The notes beneath the pieces are model-generated. The model saw only the letters and a list, made by a program, of their open reading frames with translations. It did no database searches and was not told where the DNA came from. Source: Sphingobacterium sp. UBA1575 (GTDB lineage: Bacteria > Bacteroidota > Bacteroidia > Sphingobacteriales > Sphingobacteriaceae). From it: a stretch of DNA of 9,570 bases. Made by a program: the position numbers and the translations under genes. Each line of letters opens with the position of its first letter. Position 1 is the first letter of the stretch. Where the stretch lies: the NCBI GenBank assembly GCA_002322865.1, contig DCOH01000021.1:135523-145092 (forward strand), written 5' to 3'. Positions 1 through 5,703 of the stretch are shown piece by piece.

Positions 1-29
1 GATTGCTTCGTTCCTCGCAATGACGTATA
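1..29 (-). repeat. Dispersed intergenic repeat element, reverse orientation
   Basis: Read on the minus strand, bases 25 to 1 give CGTCATTGCGAGGA followed by ACGAAGCAATC. The first 14 bases recur exactly, in the opposite orientation, at 9552-9565. The sequence resembles a short intergenic repeat, common in many bacterial genomes, that starts CGTCATTGCGAGG and ends GAAGCAATC; that recognition is from memory, not a search. The element lies just downstream of the ispG stop codon and may run past the window edge. Confidence 0.75.
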
Positions 30-49
30 AAATCTCACAATCACGTATA
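14..49 (-). repeat. Degenerate tandem pair of the repeat head
   Basis: Bases 14-29 (CTCGCAATGACGTATA) and 34-49 (CTCACAATCACGTATA) match at 14 of 16 positions with a 20-base period. The second copy lies nearer ispG and looks like a decayed duplicate of the repeat head. The pair fills almost the whole stretch between the ispG stop codon and the window start. Confidence 0.6.
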
Positions 50-53
50 CTTT

Positions 54-2060
54 CTACCCTTCCATCTCCACCCAAAGTCCATCAGATTTTATAATCTCAA
101 TCAACTCATCCAAGGCATTCGCCGAAGAAACATTTTTCTTCACCACCTGCTTCCCTCTATACAACGTTATCTTATCTGGCCCAGCACCTACATATCCATA
201 ATCCGCATCAGCCATCTCACCCGGTCCATTCACAATACAACCCATAATCCCAATTTTCAACCCTTTCAGATGGTTAGTCCTACTTCTTATCATCTGCGTA
301 GTTTCCTGCAGATCGAACAAAGTCCTACCACAACTTGGGCAAGAAATATATTCTGTCTTAGAAATCCTTGACCTTGTAGCTTGCAATATCCCAAAAGAAA
401 CTGAAGCAATCTTATCAGTTGGTGTCGCTGGGCTATCTAACCAGATCCCAGAACCCAATCCATCGATCAATAAAGCGCCAAAATCAGTCGCTGCATAGAG
501 CTGAATCTTCGAGATCGGTTCCTCTGGATCCATAATATCTCCCATTGGCCCTGAAAAATCTTCCACTGCATAACTTCTCTTCAATATCACCGGATTATCA
601 ATTCCAATTTCCTGAAGGTTCGCAAAAAACTGGCGCTGATCCGCCATGCCATGCAGATGATCCGTCTCCAAGATAAAAACCACAGTTTTATCGATGGCCA
701 ATTGCGCAAAAGCTTCCGATTGCAGATCATCATTGCTGATATAAATCAGGTTCATGGCCGCATCCTTTTCCTTAGCGTCATTAAATTCTTCCAAAGAGTA
801 GATCGGATGCATATTAGCCTTATTAATTAGACCCAACCAGGTTTTATAATTATATAGCTGTTTCAGGTTGCCAGGCATGTTAAACGATGGCAATTGATCG
901 CCCAGGTAAACAAAATCTACCGATTGGTCGCCCATATGGTATTTATCTAATACCGCATCGTATTTATAGCCTACTTCCGTAAGGATAAAAGGATCTTTTA
1001 GGTTTTTCTGCGTGATATCCACCACAATCCTCGGCACCAAAGAACCCCCAATAAAGGCATTCACCTCCGAAGACTCATATCTTTTGGTCTCTTTTGATAC
1101 CGATGCCAATTGAAGGATTTCCCGTTTAGGTTCAGATGCAATGGCTGCTTTGCGTTTGCTGTAGCGGTTTACCAAAGCAATGGCTACTGGAGCTTCTTTC
1201 TCCGGTTCTTCCGTCAGAGAAACACGCACGGTCTCGCCAAGTCCATCTTCCAACAAAGTTCCAATCCCCACCGCCGATTTAATCCGGCCATCCTCGCCAT
1301 CTCCAGCTTCCGTAACGCCCAGATGTAAAGGATAATTCATGTTCTCAGCAACCATTTTCTCGACCAATAGGCGATAAGCTTGTACCATCACCTGTGGATT
1401 GGAAGATTTCATGGAAACCACCAAGTTATAGTAATTCAGATCTTCACAGATCCGGATTAATTCCAACGCCGATTCCACCATGCCTTCTGGGGTATCCCCA
1501 TAGCGGCTCATGATGCGGTCCGACAAAGAACCATGGTTCGTTCCGATCCGCATGGCAGTACCATATTCCTTACAGATACCCACCAATGGCGCGAATTTCT
1601 TATAGATCCTATCCAACTCCGCTTGATATGCAGAATCGGTATAATCGATCTGATCGAACTTCTTCTTATCCGCATAATTACCTGGATTCACGCGCACTTT
1701 TTCCACGATCCTCGCCGCTACTTCCGCAGCATTCGGCGTGAAATGTATATCCGCCACCAAAGGTACTTGATAACCTCTGTAGGGTAATTCTTTCTTAATG
1801 TTTGCTAGATTTTCGGCTTCCTTGATGCTAGGAGCCGTAATGCGGACATATTCACATCCTGCATCCACCATCTTGATGGTCTGATCCACCGAACCCATGG
1901 TATCCATGGTGTCCACTGTCGTCATACTTTGGATGCGGATAGGTTGATTTCCTCCCATGGGAATATCCCCAATCTGTACCTCTCTCGTCAAAAACCGACT
2001 ATACGTTGTTTTTGAATTACAATATCCCCCTGCTAATTCTGATGATTTCAAGCTGTCCAT
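54..2060 (-). CDS. ispG: 4-hydroxy-3-methylbut-2-en-1-yl diphosphate synthase, long form with insertion domain
   Basis: IspG (GcpE) reductively converts 2-C-methyl-D-erythritol 2,4-cyclodiphosphate into HMBPP in the cytoplasmic MEP isoprenoid pathway. From the ATG at 2060 the protein is 668 residues. Residues about 28-290 form the N-terminal TIM barrel (VQIGDIPMGG, PIRIQSMTT, PLVADIHF, RVNPGN, HLGVTEAGDG). Residues about 300-560 are the insertion domain seen in Bacteroidota and plant enzymes and absent from the roughly 370-residue E. coli type. The C-terminal domain has the 4Fe-4S ligands CPSC (C574, C577), C608 in GIMGCIVNGPGE, and the ligand glutamate E615. A TTG at 2069 would add three residues, but it lies inside a promoter -7 box, so I prefer the ATG. 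The gene is 28 bases downstream of the membrane-protein gene on the same strand. Family and function are secure. Confidence 0.97.
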   Translation of the reverse strand: MDSLKSSELAGGYCNSKTTYSRFLTREVQIGDIPMGGNQPIRIQSMTTVDTMDTMGSVDQTIKMVDAGCEYVRITAPSIKEAENLANIKKELPYRGYQVPLVADIHFTPNAAEVAARIVEKVRVNPGNYADKKKFDQIDYTDSAYQAELDRIYKKFAPLVGICKEYGTAMRIGTNHGSLSDRIMSRYGDTPEGMVESALELIRICEDLNYYNLVVSMKSSNPQVMVQAYRLLVEKMVAENMNYPLHLGVTEAGDGEDGRIKSAVGIGTLLEDGLGETVRVSLTEEPEKEAPVAIALVNRYSKRKAAIASEPKREILQLASVSKETKRYESSEVNAFIGGSLVPRIVVDITQKNLKDPFILTEVGYKYDAVLDKYHMGDQSVDFVYLGDQLPSFNMPGNLKQLYNYKTWLGLINKANMHPIYSLEEFNDAKEKDAAMNLIYISNDDLQSEAFAQLAIDKTVVFILETDHLHGMADQRQFFANLQEIGIDNPVILKRSYAVEDFSGPMGDIMDPEEPISKIQLYAATDFGALLIDGLGSGIWLDSPATPTDKIASVSFGILQATRSRISKTEYISCPSCGRTLFDLQETTQMIRSRTNHLKGLKIGIMGCIVNGPGEMADADYGYVGAGPDKITLYRGKQVVKKNVSSANALDELIEIIKSDGLWVEMEG

Positions 2061-2066
2061 ACCGCA

Positions 2067-2074
2067 CAAAGTTA
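2067..2074 (-). promoter_or_regulatory. Candidate Bacteroidota -7 promoter box for ispG
   Basis: Read on the minus strand this is TAACTTTG, a perfect match to the Bacteroidota sigma-factor -7 consensus TAnnTTTG. It lies in the 28-base gap between the membrane-protein gene and ispG. Its last base is only six bases before the ispG ATG, so transcription from it would give an almost leaderless mRNA. I see no TTG -33 element at the usual distance, so the match could be chance. Confidence 0.4.
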
Positions 2075-2088
2075 GCTATTTTTAAAAG

Positions 2089-2991
2089 TTAATAGCGTAA
2101 AATGGTCAAGGAATTTGCTGCGCCATCCACTTTGATCGTATAGCGACTATTGGATTTATCGTATCCCGAAGTTTTTCTGATCTTATCATCGCTGATATCC
2201 ACATCTTCAAATTTATTGCTGGACAGAAAAGAGTCGGTTTCAACGCTACAATCTGCTCCCTTCGGCAAAAATAACTTGATGCTGGAAGCAGCGGTGTTGA
2301 TATCGATTAAATGGTTGCCCTCGATCGGAACAGGGAGGTACATATCCAAACTGGTCGCGCCCGAATTGATGCTCAAGGATCCCAATTTCAGTTTCTTGAA
2401 ATCAGCACTGATGCTGGCCGCACCGATATTGTATTCCAGATCCCAGATATGATTCGGGTTCAATCCTACAAAAATCTTATTCTTGGCGTATTTGCTGGAC
2501 TTGATCTGTGTATTTATCGTGAAATTATTGATTTCATCCGTATTGCTCAAGGAAAGAGATGAGTTAGGGCTGTCCGTACTCGCACGGAATAGGGAATCCG
2601 TACTGATGTCGGTATTCATGATGTACTTAGCCGCACCACCATTGAATTTTAGGGAAATACGTTCTGCTATTCCTTCCGAAGATTTACCAATCGTATTGGC
2701 AGGAATAAATTCGGCATCATCACTCACCGAGGTAAACGAATCAAAGATGGTGTCTTCCGAAGTTACGCCCTGATAAAAGATAAAGGAACAGATGATGATG
2801 TTACAGGCCGCAAGTATCCAAGCCGTATTTTTGCGATTCTGCAACAATAAACCTATACCGATGGAAACCAACAATAATGGCCAATATTTTAGGGCGCCAA
2901 TAAAGTTAAAGTCGACGATATGTAGGTTATGAAGGAGGACAACCAGTCCAATAAAGACTAACCAGATGCCCGTTGCTATTTTGTTGTTCAT
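2089..2991 (-). CDS. LiaF-like membrane protein with C-terminal repetitive beta (toast-rack-like) domain
   Basis: This 300-residue protein has three likely membrane helices at about 7-21, 36-50 and 56-74, separated by short polar turns (HNLHIVDFNF, QNRKN). The pattern resembles the LiaI/LiaF-type (DUF5668) N-terminal region. A Ser/Thr/Asp-rich linker of about 30 residues follows. From about 110 to 300 there is a beta-rich region with a recurring small-residue motif: NGGAAKYIM (118), NIGAASISA (188), NSGATSLDM (209), NTAASSIKL (232), DGAANSLTI (289). Such toast-rack or DUF4097-like domains end LiaF and related envelope-stress proteins in Gram-positives. In Bacteroidota the role is not established to my knowledge, so the function is unknown. 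The beta domain probably faces the periplasm, but topology is not proven. No two-component system is adjacent, and the protein has no signal peptide apart from its first helix. Confidence 0.75.
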   Translation of the reverse strand: MNNKIATGIWLVFIGLVVLLHNLHIVDFNFIGALKYWPLLLVSIGIGLLLQNRKNTAWILAACNIIICSFIFYQGVTSEDTIFDSFTSVSDDAEFIPANTIGKSSEGIAERISLKFNGGAAKYIMNTDISTDSLFRASTDSPNSSLSLSNTDEINNFTINTQIKSSKYAKNKIFVGLNPNHIWDLEYNIGAASISADFKKLKLGSLSINSGATSLDMYLPVPIEGNHLIDINTAASSIKLFLPKGADCSVETDSFLSSNKFEDVDISDDKIRKTSGYDKSNSRYTIKVDGAANSLTILRY

Positions 2992-3013
2992 TGTTTATTT
3001 GTTTTGTTGTCGT

Positions 3014-3021
3014 CAAAACTA
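3014..3021 (-). promoter_or_regulatory. Candidate -7 promoter box for the LiaF-like gene
   Basis: On the minus strand this reads TAGTTTTG, matching the TAnnTTTG consensus, 22 bases before the ATG at 2991. A TTTTG about 25 bases further upstream is more distant than the usual 19-21-base spacing to a -33 element, so support is weak. It lies in the divergent intergenic region 2992-3148, which shows no other recognisable feature on the minus strand. Confidence 0.35.
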
Positions 3022-3085
3022 GTACGATTATACAAATTAATTAACTCAAAATAGGCTATGTTGCCTAAATTTTCGGTAAATGAAT

Positions 3086-3093
3086 TAGATTTG
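3086..3093 (+). promoter_or_regulatory. Candidate -7 promoter box for the mlaE-mlaF cluster
   Basis: TAGATTTG matches the Bacteroidota -7 consensus TAnnTTTG and lies 55 bases before the mlaE ATG. A TTG at 3061-3063 is 22 bases upstream, slightly beyond the common spacing. It is the best plus-strand match in the divergent region and would give a 5' untranslated leader of about 50 bases. Confidence 0.4.
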
Positions 3094-3148
3094 TCGGTGA
3101 AATAATTCCACAGAATTGTTATCTTGAACGGATGCTAAATATATTGAT

Positions 3149-3883
3149 ATGATATTCTACTATATCGGCGACTACATATTGTTGTTGAAGAAGGTTTTTC
3201 GGAAACCCGAAAAATGGAAAATTTACTGGAAGGAAGTCCTCCATGAGATGAGTGATATTGGTGTGGGTTCTTTGGGCTTGATCCTAATTATTTCCACGTT
3301 TATCGGGGCGGTAATGACCATGCAGATTGCCTTTCAATTGGTTTCCGACCTGATCCCAACCTCAGTTATCGGTTCGATCAACCGTGACTCTAATATTCTG
3401 GAACTTGGACCTACCATCTCTGCCTTGGTTTTGATGGGGAAGGTGGGTTCCTCCATTTCTTCCCAAATTGGTTCCATGCGGGTAACCGAGCAGATCGATG
3501 CGCTGGAGATCATGGGAATAAATGCGGCGGGATACCTCATCCTTCCGAAGATCATTGCTGGTATCATCATGGTGCCTGTTTTGGTGACGGTGGCTATCTT
3601 CTGTGCAATCGTAGGTGGTCTTATTGGTGGTTCTTTATCCGGAGCTGTGACCGTGGATGATTATAATGAGGGTATCCGATCCGGATTCAACGGTTTTACG
3701 GTAGCCGTAGCTATGGTAAAAGCCTTTGTCTTTGGTTTTATCATCACATCGGTACCAGCATACAAAGGTTTTAATGTACGTGGTGGGGCTTTGGAAGTTG
3801 GACAAGCAGGAACCAGAGCAGTCGTGATAGGTTGTATTACCATTCTTGCCTGTGACTATTTGATAACTGCTTTAATGTTGTAA
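3149..3883 (+). CDS. mlaE: MlaE-family ABC transporter permease (lipid transport)
   Basis: MlaE permeases dimerise in the inner membrane and, with MlaF ATPases and MCE (MlaD-type) proteins, move phospholipids between membranes. This 244-residue protein has the family's normal length. It opens with an amphipathic basic segment (residues 1-35), typical of the interfacial helix. Hydrophobic segments follow at about 40-62, 140-166, 185-203 and 222-243. The diagnostic family motif spans residues 85-119: ELGPTISALVLMGKVGSS followed by GSMRVTEQIDAL. The ATG at 3149 is the first start in this frame and has no clear Shine-Dalgarno sequence, as is normal for the phylum. Its stop codon is five bases before the ATPase gene, so the two are surely co-transcribed. 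The family is certain; substrate and transport direction are not. Confidence 0.93.
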   Translation: MIFYYIGDYILLLKKVFRKPEKWKIYWKEVLHEMSDIGVGSLGLILIISTFIGAVMTMQIAFQLVSDLIPTSVIGSINRDSNILELGPTISALVLMGKVGSSISSQIGSMRVTEQIDALEIMGINAAGYLILPKIIAGIIMVPVLVTVAIFCAIVGGLIGGSLSGAVTVDDYNEGIRSGFNGFTVAVAMVKAFVFGFIITSVPAYKGFNVRGGALEVGQAGTRAVVIGCITILACDYLITALML

Positions 3884-3888
3884 TGTAA

Positions 3889-4647
3889 ATGATTGAAATT
3901 CAAGATATTCATAAATCTTTTGGGGATAACCTCGTATTGGACGGGATCAGTGCTACTTTTGAACCGGGAAAGGTCAGCCTCATTATCGGAGGTTCCGGAT
4001 CCGGAAAAAGTACGGTGCTGAAATGTATCGTCGGCTTGCATCAACCGGACAAGGGGAAGGTGTTTTTCGATGGTAAGGAATTTTCCAAGATGAATTTTGA
4101 GGAAAAAGTGCCAATCCGCAAGGAAATAGGTATGCTTTTTCAGAACTCAGCACTTTTCGACTCCATGACCGTAGAACAGAACATCGTTTTTACCTTGGAT
4201 ATGTTCTCAGAGATGAGCAAATCTGAAAAGTTGGATCGCGCAAATTTCTGTTTGGAGCGGGTGAATCTTGCCGGAAAGAACAAATTGTTCCCGGCGGAAT
4301 TGTCTGGAGGTATGAAAAAACGGGTGGGTATTGCCAGAGCGATTGCCATGAACCCAAAATACCTTTTTTGTGATGAGCCCAATTCGGGATTAGACCCGGC
4401 TACTTCCATCCTTATTGATGAACTGATTCAAGAACTGACCGAAGAATACAATTCCACCACCGTAGTGGTAACCCATGATATGAACTCCGTGATGGGGATC
4501 GGCCAATATATCATGTTCCTGTACAAAGGGAAGAAATACTGGGAAGGTTCTAACCAGGATATGCTGAAATCCGACAATAAGGAGCTTAACGAATTTGTAT
4601 TTGCGAGTCCTTTGATGAAAGCAGCTCGCGATACCATGAAGAAGTAG
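3889..4647 (+). CDS. mlaF: MlaF-family ABC transporter ATP-binding protein
   Basis: This cytoplasmic ATPase would energise the MlaE-type permease encoded immediately upstream. The 252-residue protein has a full set of ABC motifs: Walker A GGSGSGKST (34-42), Q-loop Q85 in MLFQNSALF, signature LSGGMKKRV (138-146), Walker B YLFCDEP (158-164) with catalytic E163, D-loop SGLDP, and switch histidine H196 in VVVTHDM. The FQNSALFDSMTVEQN region and the LSGGM signature are typical of the Mla/Ttg2/MKL subfamily. No MCE (MlaD) gene follows; a methyltransferase gene lies downstream instead. The region around the stop codon holds a 15-base imperfect tandem repeat, and another frame is open across it, discussed as a finding. 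The start ATG sits five bases after the mlaE stop. Confidence 0.93.
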   Translation: MIEIQDIHKSFGDNLVLDGISATFEPGKVSLIIGGSGSGKSTVLKCIVGLHQPDKGKVFFDGKEFSKMNFEEKVPIRKEIGMLFQNSALFDSMTVEQNIVFTLDMFSEMSKSEKLDRANFCLERVNLAGKNKLFPAELSGGMKKRVGIARAIAMNPKYLFCDEPNSGLDPATSILIDELIQELTEEYNSTTVVVTHDMNSVMGIGQYIMFLYKGKKYWEGSNQDMLKSDNKELNEFVFASPLMKAARDTMKK

Positions 4648-4670
4648 GGCCTGAGGAAGTAGAACCGGAG
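4641..4670 (+). repeat. 15-base imperfect tandem repeat across the mlaF stop codon
   Basis: Bases 4641-4655 (GAAGTAGGGCCTGAG) and 4656-4670 (GAAGTAGAACCGGAG) match at 12 of 15 positions. The first copy contains the mlaF TAG stop. In the reading frame of the downstream methyltransferase the two copies read EVGPE and EVEPE. Confidence 0.6.
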
Positions 4671-4694
4671 TACATAGAGGATATTATTCCTTAT

Positions 4695-5624
4695 TTGCTA
4701 TCTTTGCCAAAATTTACTGTTTTGAATACAAATTCTCCCATACAATTACTGACACCACAGCACTGGAAAGATTATGAACTGATCGATTGCGGTGATTTTG
4801 AAAAATTGGAACGATTCGGCGAGCTGATCCTGATCCGTCCGGAGCCACAGGCCGTATGGCCAAAAGCCTTAGGCGATGCTGAATGGAACAAACGCTACCA
4901 CATCAAGTTCAAAGGTCGTTCAGCGACCAGTGGAGAATGGTTGAAAAAGAACCCTAAATCGCCTGATAGGTGGCATATCCAATACAAAAACAAGGATGTA
5001 GCCATTAAATTCCGATTAGGATTGACTTCTTTCAAGCATGTAGGGATATTTCCAGAGCAGGCCGTGAACTGGGATTATATTTCAGAATCTGTGAAAGGAT
5101 TCAAAACCCCTAATCCAAAAGTATTGAATTTATTTGCCTATACGGGTGGTGCTTCCTTGATAGCTAAAGCTGCAGGTGCGGATACGACGCATGTGGATTC
5201 GATCAAACAGGTGGTAACCTGGGCGAACGAAAACCAGGAGATCTCGGGGATAAGCGATATTCGTTGGGTGGTAGAAGACGCCTTAAAATTTGTGAAAAGG
5301 GAGCTGAAAAGGGGCAATACTTATAATGGGATCATTCTGGATCCTCCGGCTTATGGACATGGCCCGAAAGGGGAGAAGTGGAAGTTGGAAGACCATATCA
5401 TGGAAATGATGCAGGATGTTGTACAACTTTTGGATCCAAAGGAACACTTCCTTATCCTGAATACCTATTCGTTAGGTTTCTCATCGGTGATCGTGGAAAA
5501 CCTGATCAAGACTTCTTTTCCGAAGGTGGAGAACCTGGAAATCGGAGAACTTTATCTTCAGGCAACTGCCGGTCCTAAACTACCTTTGGGTGTATTCGGA
5601 AAATTCCGCAAATTCGCTAAATAA
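4695..5624 (+). CDS. Class I SAM-dependent methyltransferase, RlmI-like (probable rRNA methyltransferase)
   Basis: The 309-residue protein has the RlmI/YccW-like Rossmann methyltransferase core. Motif I is NLFAYTGGAS (145-154), a probable ribose-binding acidic residue is D168 in THVDS, and the catalytic-type motif IV is LDPPAYGHGPKG (215-226). The preceding FKHVGIFPEQAVNW (113-126) also suits this group. RlmI-type enzymes methylate rRNA cytosines, but this member lacks an N-terminal PUA domain and its substrate is unknown; the N-terminal 110 residues are family specific. No ATG or GTG starts the frame. The coordinates use TTG 4695, but TTG 4704 and TTG 4722 are alternatives, and a promoter-like box at 4699-4706 favours 4722 (300 residues). 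Conserved-looking sequence begins around QLLTPQHWKDYEL. The gene is 47 bases after mlaF and ends before a terminator. The fold is secure; the start is not. Confidence 0.88.
   Translation: MLSLPKFTVLNTNSPIQLLTPQHWKDYELIDCGDFEKLERFGELILIRPEPQAVWPKALGDAEWNKRYHIKFKGRSATSGEWLKKNPKSPDRWHIQYKNKDVAIKFRLGLTSFKHVGIFPEQAVNWDYISESVKGFKTPNPKVLNLFAYTGGASLIAKAAGADTTHVDSIKQVVTWANENQEISGISDIRWVVEDALKFVKRELKRGNTYNGIILDPPAYGHGPKGEKWKLEDHIMEMMQDVVQLLDPKEHFLILNTYSLGFSSVIVENLIKTSFPKVENLEIGELYLQATAGPKLPLGVFGKFRKFAK
4699..4706 (+). promoter_or_regulatory. Candidate -7 promoter box upstream of or within the methyltransferase start
   Basis: TATCTTTG, followed by CC, is among the best-known forms of the Bacteroidota -7 element. 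It overlaps the first codons of the longest methyltransferase reading frame, so use of this promoter would require initiation downstream, at TTG 4722 or later. I find no TTG -33 element about 20 bases upstream, so it remains a candidate and the gene may simply be transcribed from the mlaE promoter. Confidence 0.4.
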
Positions 5625-5649
5625 AACGCTTAATATAGCTTAAAAAATA

Positions 5650-5686
5650 AAAGCAGCCATCATCACGACGGCTGCTTTCCTTTTTT
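5650..5686. terminator. Bidirectional intrinsic terminator between convergent genes
   Basis: A 9-bp perfect stem, AAAGCAGCC (5650-5658) pairing with GGCTGCTTT (5670-5678), encloses an 11-base loop. On the plus strand it is followed by CC and six T residues (5681-5686). On the minus strand the stem is followed by a T-rich stretch (complement of 5641-5650). It can therefore stop both the mlaE-mlaF-methyltransferase transcript and the convergent minus-strand gene ending at 5704. It lies in the 79-base gap between their stop codons. Confidence 0.88.
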
Positions 5687-5703
5687 CACAGTAGGCAATT
5701 AAA

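Noticed and set aside
1110..1328. Plus-strand open frames within ispG, also at 1533-1787
   Set aside because: They lie opposite strongly conserved IspG sequence, have no recognisable domain and look like antisense shadows.
2061..2069. TTG start for ispG, giving 671 residues
   Set aside because: The TTG is part of a perfect TAACTTTG promoter box and an ATG follows nine bases downstream in frame; the extra residues MCG add nothing recognisable.
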